Source of the DNA: Alicyclobacillus tolerans
GTDB lineage: Bacteria; Bacillota; Bacilli; Alicyclobacillales; Alicyclobacillaceae
Reading direction: 5' to 3'
NCBI RefSeq assembly: GCF_900142255.1
Contig: NZ_FRAF01000004.1
Span: 62,001 to 126,000 of the forward strand
Length of the DNA stretch: 64,000 nt
In this document: piece by piece, positions 51,823 to 60,830 of the stretch
How positions within the stretch are numbered: position 1 is the first letter of the stretch
Layout: the number at the start of each line of letters is the position of its first letter
The notes under the pieces: generated by a model
What the model was told of the DNA's origin: nothing
The model's database searches: none
Seen by the model: the letters and a program-made list of their open reading frames with translations, nothing else
Made by a program: the position numbers and the translations under genes

Positions 51823-53115
51823 TTGAGCAGGGTAAGCAGAGGCAGGGGGTCGACATTGCTTTTGGCTGCCATGGCCATCATTTTTACCATTGCGTTGTGC
51901 GTGTATCCCAAACAGGGATTTGAAGCAGGTATGTCAGGACTGAAAGTATTTTGGGATGTGGTATTTCCCTCACTCTTGCCGTTTTTTATTTTGTCAGAAT
52001 TATTGCTAGGTCTTGGTGTTGTACGAGGATTTGGTGTTTTATTAGAACCTCTGATGCGTCCACTCTTTAGTGTTCCAGGGGTAGGTGCTTTTGCACTTTC
52101 CATGGGGCTTGCTGCTGGGTATCCCATGGATGCAGTCATTACAGCCCGTTTTCGAGAAACAGGTCAGTGTTCGCGTATAGAGGGAGAACGTTTACTGGCT
52201 TTTACGAATACGGCCGATCCGCTTTTCATGTTTGGGGCAGTTGCTGTGGGCATGCTCAAATCCCCTGCACTCGGCGGACTTATTGCTCTGGCACACTACA
52301 TTTCTTCCTTTTTGGTAGGTGTTTTCTTTAAATTCTGGGGACGTAAGGAAGAAAGACTCAACAAACAACAGGCATCTGTAAGCGTCCATACTGAAGAGCA
52401 AACGAATCCATCAAGCCCTCGTCCCTTTATTCTCAAAAGAGCTTATCAAGCGATGTTGGAGGCTCACGAAGAAGATGGTCGGCCTTTTGGGAAACTGCTG
52501 GGCAATTCTGTTACTGAATCCATTCAAACCCTCCTAATGATTTGTGGATTTATTGTTTTTTTTGCAGTACTTATTGAAATCTTGCATCTGTCTGGATTGA
52601 TGACGCTCATTGGCTGGCCTTTGATGTATGTATTTCATTTCTTCGGACTGAATACTGGATTGGTACATCCAATGCTTGCCGGTGTGTTGGAGCTAGATAT
52701 CGGATCGGCTCAAGCTGCAGCCGTGGCGGCCCCTATGATTCAAAAATTAGCCGTTATCAGTGGTATTATTGCTTGGAGCGGTTTAGCAGTTCATGCCCAG
52801 GTTGCCAGTGTTCTGACACAAACGGATATCCGCATGAAACCTTATTTTTTGGCTCGTCTGTTGCATGCTGTTCTGGCAGCATTGATTACTGTTATTCTCT
52901 TTAAGGCAGGTCTTGCGAAGGAAGTTGGTCCAGCAATAGCTAATATTTCACCAGCTTTTGCTATGTGGACTCATTCAACAACCAGCGAATCCAGCACTAT
53001 GCCCTATTGGTCTCTGGCATGGCAGAATTTGCATATCTGGGTTTTATCACTGGTGATCATGCTTTTTGCAGCATTTGCATTCCTCGGTTGGCAGCGGCGT
53101 CAAATCAATGGTTGA
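51823..53115 (+). CDS. ylbJ: Sporulation integral membrane protein YlbJ
   Basis: A 430-residue protein with eight or so hydrophobic segments, related to nucleoside transporter-like NucGate proteins. Visible are VFPSLLPFFILSELLLGLG, PGVGAFALSMGLAAGYPMDA, FTNTADPLFMFGAVAVGML and SVTESIQTLLMICGFIVFFAVL. In Bacillus it is made in the mother cell under sigma-E and is needed for a proper cortex and coat. The TTG at 51823 is 10 nt after GAAGGAG; an earlier TTG at 51814 is too close. It is a plus-strand gene among minus-strand ones, with its own terminator. Confidence 0.9.
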   Translation: MSRVSRGRGSTLLLAAMAIIFTIALCVYPKQGFEAGMSGLKVFWDVVFPSLLPFFILSELLLGLGVVRGFGVLLEPLMRPLFSVPGVGAFALSMGLAAGYPMDAVITARFRETGQCSRIEGERLLAFTNTADPLFMFGAVAVGMLKSPALGGLIALAHYISSFLVGVFFKFWGRKEERLNKQQASVSVHTEEQTNPSSPRPFILKRAYQAMLEAHEEDGRPFGKLLGNSVTESIQTLLMICGFIVFFAVLIEILHLSGLMTLIGWPLMYVFHFFGLNTGLVHPMLAGVLELDIGSAQAAAVAAPMIQKLAVISGIIAWSGLAVHAQVASVLTQTDIRMKPYFLARLLHAVLAALITVILFKAGLAKEVGPAIANISPAFAMWTHSTTSESSTMPYWSLAWQNLHIWVLSLVIMLFAAFAFLGWQRRQING

Positions 53116-53139
53116 TAGCTATGGATAAAGAAGCGTTAA

Positions 53140-53180
53140 AAGACCTCCATCTCCACAATGTGTGGATTTGGAGGTTTTTT
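53140..53180 (+). terminator. Intrinsic terminator of ylbJ, probably bidirectional
   Basis: ACCTCC, TCCAC / GTGGA, GGAGGT stems around AATG are followed by TTTTTTG on the plus strand. On the minus strand the same fold is followed by TCTTTTAA, so it could also stop the convergent uppP transcript. Confidence 0.85.
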
Positions 53181-53215
53181 GATACCAAGAATGTGTTGGA
53201 TTGCGAAAATTCTTT

Positions 53216-54034
53216 TTAGTGGAGAATAAAAAGCGGCGGAAAAAATCGGTGAAAAAAGATCTGGTCGGATAGAATAAAGGCAGCCAGTACAAAAGTATAG
53301 ACTGCAAAAATCCGCATGCGACACTTTTCAAGCAGCCAAAAGGTGAAACGAACGCCAATATATCCAGCAACGGCTGCGGAAACCGTACCTACCAGTATAG
53401 GCATCCAAGGCAAGTGATGAGCAGCAACCGGATCTTCAAAGAGATCGTCCAATTCTACTAAGATGCCTCCTAAAATAGCTGGAATGCTGAGCAAAAAAGA
53501 AAAACGAGCAGCTGCTCGGCGTTCCATTCCTCTCCAAAGTCCTCCGGCTATGGTAAGCCCAGAACGTGATAAAGCGGGTAAGATGGCTGCGCCTTGTAAT
53601 GCACCTATCCATAAACTGTCTTTGACATGCATCGTTTCTTCTGTTTTCATTCCGTCAGTACGACTGTCCATCCACCAAAGTATGCATCCGGTAATGACAA
53701 ATTCTAAACCTACTGTAGCCCCTGTAGAAAAAAGATGTTCAAACCATTCTTCAAACAGAACGCCAATCACGGCTGTTGGCAAAAGCGCGACGCCAATCAT
53801 CCACGTCAAGCGGGACTTAGGATGTCGATACCACCACATCAGTTCCTTACGCAAAGCATACATGACGGCAATAAGGGAACCAAGATGTAAAAAAAGGACA
53901 AATAGAGTTCCGGAAGCCTCTGGATTCAAATGCCAGATTTTTGCGAGCATGACGAGATGACCTGATGAAGAAATAGGCAAGAACTCCGTGATTCCCTGCA
54001 CAATACCCATAATCATTGCTTGTAGCGCGTTCAT
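53216..54034 (-). CDS. uppP: Undecaprenyl-diphosphatase
   Basis: Recycles the lipid carrier of wall synthesis by dephosphorylating undecaprenyl diphosphate; extra copies give bacitracin resistance. The 272-residue membrane protein has the family motifs QGITEFLPISSSGHLVML near the N-terminus (Glu-rich motif and the PISSSGH block) and LPALSRSGLTIAGGLWRGMERR in the middle. There are about eight hydrophobic segments. The start ATG is preceded by AAGGAGGTG. It is monocistronic by position. Confidence 0.95.
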   Translation of the reverse strand: MNALQAMIMGIVQGITEFLPISSSGHLVMLAKIWHLNPEASGTLFVLFLHLGSLIAVMYALRKELMWWYRHPKSRLTWMIGVALLPTAVIGVLFEEWFEHLFSTGATVGLEFVITGCILWWMDSRTDGMKTEETMHVKDSLWIGALQGAAILPALSRSGLTIAGGLWRGMERRAAARFSFLLSIPAILGGILVELDDLFEDPVAAHHLPWMPILVGTVSAAVAGYIGVRFTFWLLEKCRMRIFAVYTFVLAAFILSDQIFFHRFFPPLFILH

Positions 54035-54397
54035 CGCGCACCTCCTTTAAGGGATGCCTGATGAAACGGGAAGTGAGGACCATAGCATAGTGAACAGCAC
54101 GTCTATCACCTCCCTTTCACAGACAAGCTATCAGAATTCAATTCATATATATGAGACAAGCGCTGTGAGATACCGGGCTTGCTTCATGTTTCAACTCGTA
54201 ATTTTGTGGTCATCCAGGAAATCCAATTTTTTGCTTTTGAATGGAGCCTATGTTTGTTTAAAGCCGTTGTCTGGTATTCTGAAAATTAAAAACTGCCTTC
54301 GGCACTTTGTAGTGCGAGGAAGGCAGTTTGGTTTGTGCACTAAGTCATTCACAATAGGGCTTCACAGCCAATTTTGAAAACGTTCTTTTTTGATGAA
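54035..54397. other. Non-coding gap between uppP and icd
   Basis: Apart from the icd terminator at 54290-54329, it must hold the uppP promoter. A plus-strand frame of 107 codons crosses the terminator and has no RBS, so it is not called. I see no conserved RNA fold. Confidence 0.5.
54290..54329 (-). terminator. Intrinsic terminator after icd
   Basis: AAACTGCCTT (54290-54299) pairs with AAGGCAGTTT (54320-54329), with a nested GCACT/AGTGC hairpin. On the minus strand it is followed by TTTAATTTTC. Confidence 0.85.
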
Positions 54398-55837
54398 TTA
54401 ACCGTGTACTGCAGAAAATCCGGGTACACCATCAAATGTGTAGAGATTTTCTGTTTTAATAATGTCAAATCCAGCATTAAGAATATTCTTTTGTATCAAA
54501 ATCACCTCATCAGCGGTTACATGGCTTCCATCTGTTTTGCGGAATCGACACCGCCAGTGGTCGGTGCAGAACGTCTCCGGCAACCCGTTTGGCCACACTT
54601 TGATACCGCGATTGGTGATCACTTCAAGCTTGAGTTCACCTACAGAAATGGTGCTTAACTGGCTGCCCAAATCGTTAGCACTTCCTGACTGCCAATCAAG
54701 AAATATGTCTACACCCACCAATTGTTTGAGCGTATTTTCAACAGGCTTGATATGGCGACGAGCCATGACAATATCTTCTCGATAGGAGACGGGTTTTAAT
54801 ACTTGAGGATGCTGTCCTAATCGAGCAATCACGGCATCCGCAAACTCGTCTGTGCCTACTTGTTGACGGCTTATTTCTTCTCGATAGATGTCCCGAGTAT
54901 GTATACCGTCTTCAATTGTTCGCAACCACGCTTGATGAACGCGCTCTGCCACTTTTGACTGACCAATGTGAACGAGCATCATCACGGCTGCAAGCAACAA
55001 GCCAGACGGATTAGCAATATTCTGTCCAGCAATATCTGGTGCAGAACCATGAATAGCTTCAAACATGGCAAAACCATCGCCAATGTTGGCCGATGGGGCC
55101 AAACCGACAGATCCGGATATTTCTGCTGTTACATCAGACAAAATATCACCATAGAGATTTGGCATAACAATCACATCAAATTTTTCTGGTGTATTTGCCA
55201 ACCTTGCTGCCCCAATGTCAACAATAAGCGTTTCATGTTCCAAATCTGGGTATTCAGATGCAACCTGATCAAAAACTTTATGAAATAATCCGTCTGTCAG
55301 TTTCATAATGTTGTCTTTCACAAAGCAAGTAACCTTTTTGCGATGATTGACTCTAGCATATTCAAATGCATAGCGAATGACACGTTCCGAACCTGGTTGT
55401 GTAATGAGTTTGAGGCATTGGTAAACCTGATGAGTCTGTCGGTGTTCAATGCCTGCATACAAATCCTCTTCGTTTTCTCGGATAATGACCAAATCCATAG
55501 AGGGATGTTTGGTTTCTACATATGGGGAGTAAGCGATGGTAGGACGAACGTTAGCGTATAAGTTTAGAGCCTTGCGCATGGTTACGTTAAGACTTTTGTA
55601 TCCCCCACCTTGTGGAGTGGTAATAGGAGACTTTAGAAAAACTCGAGTTTTGCGAATGCTTTCCCAAGCTCCTGGATCCATGCCGGAGTCTACGCCGCGT
55701 TTGTAAACTTTTTCTCCAATTTCGACCGTCTCTATGTCCAATTGGGCACCTGCTGCTTGTATGATACGTAATGTTGCTGTCATGATTTCCGGACCAATTC
55801 CGTCTCCATAAGCTACTGTTATAGGTGTTTTTTCCAT
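54398..55837 (-). CDS. icd: Isocitrate dehydrogenase, Thermus/Rickettsia-type with C-terminal extension
   Basis: Oxidises isocitrate to 2-oxoglutarate in the TCA cycle. The 479 residues consist of a normal beta-decarboxylating dehydrogenase (about 1-335) and a C-terminal extension of about 140. Motifs are VAYGDGIGPEIM, GYKSLNVTMRKALNLYANVRP, IIRENEEDLYAGIEHR, VKDNIMKLTDGLFHK, PNLYGDILSDVTAEISGSVG and FEAIHGSAPDIAGQNIANPSGLLLA. The length resembles the T. thermophilus and Rickettsia enzymes, which carry an added C-terminal domain, not the usual 420-residue Bacillus enzyme. The start ATG 55837 follows GAAGAAGGGG. NAD or NADP use cannot be settled. Confidence 0.88.
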   Translation of the reverse strand: MEKTPITVAYGDGIGPEIMTATLRIIQAAGAQLDIETVEIGEKVYKRGVDSGMDPGAWESIRKTRVFLKSPITTPQGGGYKSLNVTMRKALNLYANVRPTIAYSPYVETKHPSMDLVIIRENEEDLYAGIEHRQTHQVYQCLKLITQPGSERVIRYAFEYARVNHRKKVTCFVKDNIMKLTDGLFHKVFDQVASEYPDLEHETLIVDIGAARLANTPEKFDVIVMPNLYGDILSDVTAEISGSVGLAPSANIGDGFAMFEAIHGSAPDIAGQNIANPSGLLLAAVMMLVHIGQSKVAERVHQAWLRTIEDGIHTRDIYREEISRQQVGTDEFADAVIARLGQHPQVLKPVSYREDIVMARRHIKPVENTLKQLVGVDIFLDWQSGSANDLGSQLSTISVGELKLEVITNRGIKVWPNGLPETFCTDHWRCRFRKTDGSHVTADEVILIQKNILNAGFDIIKTENLYTFDGVPGFSAVHG

Positions 55838-56174
55838 TTTGCAATCCCCTTCTTCATGAAACTTAGAGTGAAGTGAACTCCGATTTTTCATGATAACTGA
55901 ATTTAACGTGGTTAACTTGGTATAAACAGAGTTTGACCAGCCACGCATGCTTTTCTTCATCGTGACTCGTAATGAAGGATAAGTTTATGACATCCACCTC
56001 CACGGTCATTATAGCAATTGCTATTTTCTCAAAAAATTGTCTATGTATTCTGAAATCAATCATTCTAAAAAATGAGCAAATTTATGCAGAGTATTTCTTT
56101 TCATCAAGCTGGATTGTGGTGGAATGGGTGTCCAATATCTTCAATAGGATAGTAAAGAAGGGAGGGACATCGGC
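55838..56174. promoter_or_regulatory. Divergent intergenic region between icd and the YkvI-like gene
   Basis: It contains a partial palindrome TTAACGTGGTTAAC (55903-55916) about 66 bp from the icd start, similar to the perfect palindrome at 5049, so both could be sites of one regulator. No clear promoters can be assigned. Weak minus-strand frames inside lack ribosome binding sites and are rejected. Confidence 0.35.
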
Positions 56175-57239
56175 ATGCAAGATGGCTCCATCTGGCGCAG
56201 TGTACAAATTGCATGTGTATATATCGGAACAGTGGTAGGAGCAGGATTTGCCTCTGGCCGAGAGGTGGATCAGTTTTTTGTTCGCTTTGGTATTCCTGCA
56301 TTTTCCATGGTTTTATTGACTACGCTGCTTTTTATTTTTTTCGGCTATCGAATGCTCAGACTAGGTCGTATTCTCCGAGCCCATACATTTCGTGACGCTA
56401 CCAAAGTTATGTTTGGCAAACGTGGTGCATGGCTGATTGACATTCTTTATGTGATGATGATGTTTGGATTGACAGTCGCCATGTTGGCCGGAGCTGGTGA
56501 ATTGTTTCGGGAGAGGTTGCATGCGCCGTACTTTTTAGGCGTTTTTTTGACAGCCTTGCTCTCTTGGTTTACCGTGCGTCATGGCATTCATGGCTTAATG
56601 CGTGCCAATGTGATTATTGTTCCACTCATGGTCAGTTTTGTGATTTACGTTGGCTGGCAGACATTTCTTCAACATAAATGGCCCGTTCATTCCCAATGGA
56701 TAATCAGTAACACAAATCCAGGTTTTCTGCATGCAGTTTTGTCGGTTCTATTTTACATAGGATTAAATGTAGGATTGTCTGCCGGAGTGCTTATTCCACT
56801 TGGGGCGACTGCCCATCATCAAAAGGAATTAAAACTAGGCTCTCTACTGGGATCTTTGGCACTTGGAATGATGTTGTTGACGGTAACGTTTATCTTGCTT
56901 TGTTACGGACAAGAGGCGCGTAATTACGCATTGCCTATGGCCTATGTTGCGGCACACGCGGGAGCTTGGTTGGAATGGATTTTTCCCTTGGTACTCTGGG
57001 CTGAAATTTTTTCCACTATTGTCAGCAATGTTTACGCGCTTGCCTTTTTGTCACCAGATCAAGGTAAGCAAAGACGTTGGTTGTTACCGCTCATTCTCTC
57101 CCTAGCTGGTCTTTTATCGGCTGTAGGATTTAAGTCGATTGTCCAATATGGCTATACAGCATTCGGCTGTTTATCGTTACTTTTTTTAGTTGCACTTTTG
57201 CGTACCTACCACGCCCCATTCCATCGTGAACAAATTTAA
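56175..57239 (+). CDS. YkvI-like multi-span membrane protein
   Basis: 354 residues with about ten hydrophobic segments, similar to the conserved YkvI family of Bacilli, which resembles amino acid or nucleobase permeases. The first segment carries CVYIGTVVGAGFASGREVDQFF, where a GAGFASG-type motif is typical of the group. The substrate and direction are unknown. ATG 56175 follows a GGGAGGG site by about 8 nt. Confidence 0.85.
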   Translation: MQDGSIWRSVQIACVYIGTVVGAGFASGREVDQFFVRFGIPAFSMVLLTTLLFIFFGYRMLRLGRILRAHTFRDATKVMFGKRGAWLIDILYVMMMFGLTVAMLAGAGELFRERLHAPYFLGVFLTALLSWFTVRHGIHGLMRANVIIVPLMVSFVIYVGWQTFLQHKWPVHSQWIISNTNPGFLHAVLSVLFYIGLNVGLSAGVLIPLGATAHHQKELKLGSLLGSLALGMMLLTVTFILLCYGQEARNYALPMAYVAAHAGAWLEWIFPLVLWAEIFSTIVSNVYALAFLSPDQGKQRRWLLPLILSLAGLLSAVGFKSIVQYGYTAFGCLSLLFLVALLRTYHAPFHREQI

Positions 57240-57352
57240 GCCATACTAAAGAGCGGCAGAGTTTTTGGACATCTGCCTCACCATGGAAAAAGGGCTCGTT
57301 TGCGTTCAGATACCATAACCGTACAACGCAAACAGCAGTCTGGTCCGCGAAA

Positions 57353-58246
57353 GTGAGTGGCATGCTGATGTGGAATGTACTAAGAGAGTATTTCATCATT
57401 ATTTTGGGTGGATTGATTTATTCTATAGGACTAAATGCGTTTTTAGTTGCAAACCACCTGGCGGAAGGTGGTTTTGTCGGTATTTCAGTCCTGCTTCTTT
57501 ATCGATTGCATATTGCTATTGGTGTTTCATTTTTAATCATGAATTTACCGTTACTCTGGATTGCGTGGAGAAAATTTGGCCATCAGTTTGTTATTAAAAC
57601 AACATTGGGTGTTCTTTCTGTATCTTTATTCAGTTGGCTGACGGTTCATTGGCAGGTTGATGCACATGATAAACTGCTAGCAGCACTTTATGCCGGTGTC
57701 ATTACAGGTCTTGGACTAGGGTTGATTTTTCGAGCTGGCGGAACGACTGGCGGTGCCGATATTATTGCCCGATTGATACGTCAAGCGCGAGGCATTGCCA
57801 TGGGACGATTACTTTTTATTATTGATGTCATTGTAATCGGTCTGGTGGCATTGATGATTGGATATGAGACGGCCATGTATTCGCTCGTTGCGTTATTTGT
57901 CTCCAGTCGAGTGATTGATTTTGTCATTGAAGGAATGTCACGAAGCAAAGCGTTGTATATCATCTCAGGATCGTATCAGCAAATTGTTCAGGAAATTCAC
58001 AATAGCTTGAGCCGAGGCACTACCATTTTAAGTGGTCAAGGCGGATATACTGGTCAACAGCGTCCTGTTGTCTATGTTGTTGTATCGAGAGAAGAAGTGA
58101 TACGCGTGCAACAGATTGTGGCCAAGCTCGATCCGACAGCGTTTGTCATTGTCAATGATGTTCATGAAGTTCTCGGTGAAGGGTTCACGTTTGATTCCAA
58201 CGAAAACGCTGTCCAGCCTGCAGAGCAGCAACAGCCTAGCCCTTGA
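57353..58246 (+). CDS. YitT-family membrane protein (DUF161/DUF2179)
   Basis: 297 residues. The N-terminal two thirds hold five or so membrane segments with the typical FVGISVLLLYRLHIAIG and GLIFRAGGTTGGADIIARL stretches. The C-terminal cytosolic DUF2179 part runs from about residue 200 (SKALYIISGSYQQIVQEIHNSLSRGTTILSG). The function is unknown in Bacteria. The start is uncertain: GTG 57353, ATG 57362 and ATG 57368 are all possible and no clear RBS is seen. Confidence 0.88.
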   Translation: MSGMLMWNVLREYFIIILGGLIYSIGLNAFLVANHLAEGGFVGISVLLLYRLHIAIGVSFLIMNLPLLWIAWRKFGHQFVIKTTLGVLSVSLFSWLTVHWQVDAHDKLLAALYAGVITGLGLGLIFRAGGTTGGADIIARLIRQARGIAMGRLLFIIDVIVIGLVALMIGYETAMYSLVALFVSSRVIDFVIEGMSRSKALYIISGSYQQIVQEIHNSLSRGTTILSGQGGYTGQQRPVVYVVVSREEVIRVQQIVAKLDPTAFVIVNDVHEVLGEGFTFDSNENAVQPAEQQQPSP

Positions 58247-58279
58247 TGAGCAAGCAATAACTGCTTCACCGTATCAAGA

Positions 58280-58322
58280 AGACACCACCTTTCCCCGTTG
58301 GCTGAGGTATAAGGTGGTGTCT
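58280..58322. terminator. Hairpin between convergent yitT-like gene and ypiB
   Basis: AGACACCACCTT (58280-58291) pairs with AAGGTGGTGTCT (58311-58322) in a perfect 12-bp stem. The flanks are not strongly T-rich, so it may act as a weak bidirectional terminator. Confidence 0.6.
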
Positions 58323-58348
58323 GGATGAAGATGATTACGTCAGATTTA

Positions 58349-58918
58349 TCAATTGGTTGAAGCGAGTGGCTGCATATGATCAAATTCAATCAATGCTCGG
58401 CTTGCTTCAATAAAAGCCTGTTTGTCTCCGCCATCAAGTGCTCTGTCAACTGCTTGCATGAGCAGTTCCCGCTGGTAATTGCGAAGAGATACATCAATAA
58501 TCCATTCAGCCTGCAGAGAAATTAATTCTTTTACTGCAGGTTCAAGTTCATGAGACGCTGTTTCTTCTAAAACAGCGGCGTATTCAGCACTGGTTGCGCG
58601 TTCTTTAAAAAAGAATCCTACATACACATCCTCGTCTGGATGTTGATACAAGTCTAAAAATGCTTGTTCAACATCTGTACTGACGGGCTTATTGCGGCGA
58701 TAATAGCGGAACGGCGCAACCTGCACACATGTGGTTGAAATGACCATGACTCTTGGCAGATGCCGAAAATTATCCACAAAATGAACTCGGCGCAATACGT
58801 TCTCGCGTGTCATCATATACCGGACCAGCATCTCGGCTTCACGGCTTTGCAGCTGGTAATTCGCGAGAAACCAACGGAGAAAATGTTTCTTCTCGGCGAT
58901 TGTAACGGTTGTGGCCAT
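58349..58918 (-). CDS. ypiB: YpiB-like protein (UPF0302)
   Basis: A 189-residue soluble protein of a Bacilli-specific family. Recognised segments are KKHFLRWFLANYQLQSREAEMLVRYMM, VHFVDNFRHLPRVMVISTTCVQVAPFRYYRRN and a C-terminal ELISLQAEWIIDVSLRNYQRELLMQAVDRALDGGDKQAFIEAS. In B. subtilis the gene lies near aroE (aroA), tyrA and qcrA, and in this window it is close to the aro group, so synteny supports the assignment. The biochemical role is unknown. Confidence 0.88.
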   Translation of the reverse strand: MATTVTIAEKKHFLRWFLANYQLQSREAEMLVRYMMTRENVLRRVHFVDNFRHLPRVMVISTTCVQVAPFRYYRRNKPVSTDVEQAFLDLYQHPDEDVYVGFFFKERATSAEYAAVLEETASHELEPAVKELISLQAEWIIDVSLRNYQRELLMQAVDRALDGGDKQAFIEASRALIEFDHMQPLASTN

Positions 58919-59094
58919 AGCCGACTCCTCCTTGTAAAGCGGCGTATCCGAAAGCGGTCTGGTGAGATGCGACTCTGCAGTAGTAAGAATTCTTTGTATA
59001 TTTTATTCGAGAGGTTCTTCTGGTTTTCCTGCTAAACCTCACAGAACTCGCCTATTTTTCGCAAAATTGTGTACGTTCAAAAAGGTTTCTTTCT

Positions 59095-60519
59095 TTAATC
59101 CTCGATGAGGCTTTTCACCTCCTTTTGTATACCCCTGTTACTCCACTTTTGCAAAGTCCGCTCGACATTGCCTGGAATGGCTAGTGCCGTTTGCTTAGAC
59201 AAGCGTTCGAGCCAATCAGAGAGCGAGTAACCTGCCGCAAGTCCATCCTGAACACGTTGCTCGGTAATTCTGAAACGGAGATAACTTTCCGTACTCTCCA
59301 TCATTTCTGCAAAGCGTCCCAATTCTACAAAAAAGGGATGAGTCGGAGAGCTTATCACAATTTCAAAGTTCGGGTGTACATGGAGTGTCGCGTTTGGACG
59401 AATTTTCTCTTCACTTAACTTAATATCTCCTAGCAATAATTGTAGACCGAGTTTGCTCATTTGAAACCAGTTGTGTATAGAATCTGAAAAAGTTTCTTGA
59501 TGAAGATGCACAATTCCAAGATAATGAAGCATTTGTAAAATTCTTTGTTTCCACACCTGTTCTTTGGAATCAAAATAAAAATCAGATAAAAAGTGTTGAA
59601 TAACCTCATATACAGTGTCTTCCCGAACCCAGCTTTCGGACAAATGTATAAGTAAAGATAAAATCAGAGGTAGGCGCGGCAAAGGTCGACGATAAGATCG
59701 AATATAAAATTCAAATAGCGACTGTAACTGTTCGTGGTTACCCTTTTGTAACCAAGGATGGCTGGAATTTATAATGAGTTGCCCAACTTCTTGCTCTTCT
59801 AACAGTCCAGTAAAGTAGCTGAAATCATAAAGTAAAGCAAAACGATCTGGATAGTCATGAAATCTTCTTCCATAACCAAAGCGCCAGCTCTCGACCGGTA
59901 TTTCTTCAGGAGTTGACATCAATTCGAGTATTTGTGTTAACTGCCGTTTGTAAATTGAACCGTTGACAGTGAGTTGTACCTGGTGTCTCTCTGTGTATTG
60001 CAAAAATGTATGCAAATCACTCAGAACTGATGTTTTGTCCAAAGAGATATTTTCATCGTCTTCATGAAAAACCAATTTCTCACGCATTTGGTCGATCACG
60101 CTATAGAGTAAATGCTCACGAAGCTCATCTGGCAAGACATAGATGGTGTCACCGTTATACTTTCTGATAGGAATCAACCAACCTCTGGAAATTGCTTCTT
60201 GCAGATCCAGCGAATCTGTTGGATTAGATTGGAACATAGCTTGGATTTCTTCTTTAGCAAAAAAACCTGTTTTGTGAAGTGCTAATCTTGCGTAAATTGG
60301 ATTTTGCAAATATTCTTGAGCAGTTTGCTCGAGTTGAAATTGTGGGTTTATGCGAAAATGGTGCAAAATTTCTTGGATCATCTCGTTTTTGGAATAGAGT
60401 GCGCAAGAGAATTGATAATGGCGAGCAATAGCCTGCAGTGTATGGATGTCCGCTTGGACCAGGCAGTCTGCCAATCGCACATCGACTCCTCCTTTGGGGC
60501 TTGTATGATTCTCGGTCAT
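59095..60519 (-). CDS. XPB/Ssl2-like helicase-associated domain protein (tentative)
   Basis: 474 residues without Walker motifs. It resembles the helicase-associated XPB/Ssl2-like domain proteins seen in Bacilli, with a helical N-terminal part (DCLVQADIHTLQAIARHYQF) and a C-terminal part containing ATLHVHPNFEIVISSPTHPFF, the sort of beta-strand block seen in that family. It is a non-catalytic protein on this reading. The gene is upstream of ypiB on the same strand. I give this family name with limited confidence; no residue pattern is conclusive. Confidence 0.5.
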   Translation of the reverse strand: MTENHTSPKGGVDVRLADCLVQADIHTLQAIARHYQFSCALYSKNEMIQEILHHFRINPQFQLEQTAQEYLQNPIYARLALHKTGFFAKEEIQAMFQSNPTDSLDLQEAISRGWLIPIRKYNGDTIYVLPDELREHLLYSVIDQMREKLVFHEDDENISLDKTSVLSDLHTFLQYTERHQVQLTVNGSIYKRQLTQILELMSTPEEIPVESWRFGYGRRFHDYPDRFALLYDFSYFTGLLEEQEVGQLIINSSHPWLQKGNHEQLQSLFEFYIRSYRRPLPRLPLILSLLIHLSESWVREDTVYEVIQHFLSDFYFDSKEQVWKQRILQMLHYLGIVHLHQETFSDSIHNWFQMSKLGLQLLLGDIKLSEEKIRPNATLHVHPNFEIVISSPTHPFFVELGRFAEMMESTESYLRFRITEQRVQDGLAAGYSLSDWLERLSKQTALAIPGNVERTLQKWSNRGIQKEVKSLIED

Positions 60520-60830
60520 GTTTTTGTTTTGTACTTGTATAGGGATACATGGTTTGCCAGAATATAGTATCCATTATGGACGATGCCGAGAGGCTTATAC
60601 CTATTTGCATAACATTCAGCTTATGGACAGTATGGGAAAAATCATGGATTCTGTAGAGTGAGGTCTATATGTGGGAGGTAAAATGTATTTATGAATGCGT
60701 TTTCAAAAAAATGAGCCTGCAATCGCAGGCTCTAGTATTAAAGCTAGGAGTGGAGAGAAATCAGAACAATCACCCTTCGACTACAAGAATATAACGGAAT
60801 GGAAGCGCTGTCAATGCAAATTTTCATTTT
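60520..60830. other. Non-coding gap between the helicase-domain gene and aroA
   Basis: It contains the aroA terminator at 60703-60732. The rest should include the promoter of the downstream gene on the minus strand. No RNA gene or convincing small ORF is seen. Confidence 0.5.
60703..60732 (-). terminator. Intrinsic terminator of the aroF-tyrA-aroA operon
   Basis: GAGCCTGC (60713-60720) and GCAGGCTC (60725-60732) form an 8-bp stem around AATC. On the minus strand it is followed by ATTTTTTTG, which is a good terminator after aroA. Confidence 0.88.

Noticed and set aside
54054-54377. Plus-strand 107-codon frame between uppP and icd
   Set aside because: No ribosome binding site, unusual composition, and it runs through the icd terminator hairpin.
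55863-56063. Minus-strand frame upstream of icd
   Set aside because: The GGAGGTGG that could serve as RBS leads to ATGTCATAA, a stop after two codons; the longer frame has no plausible start.
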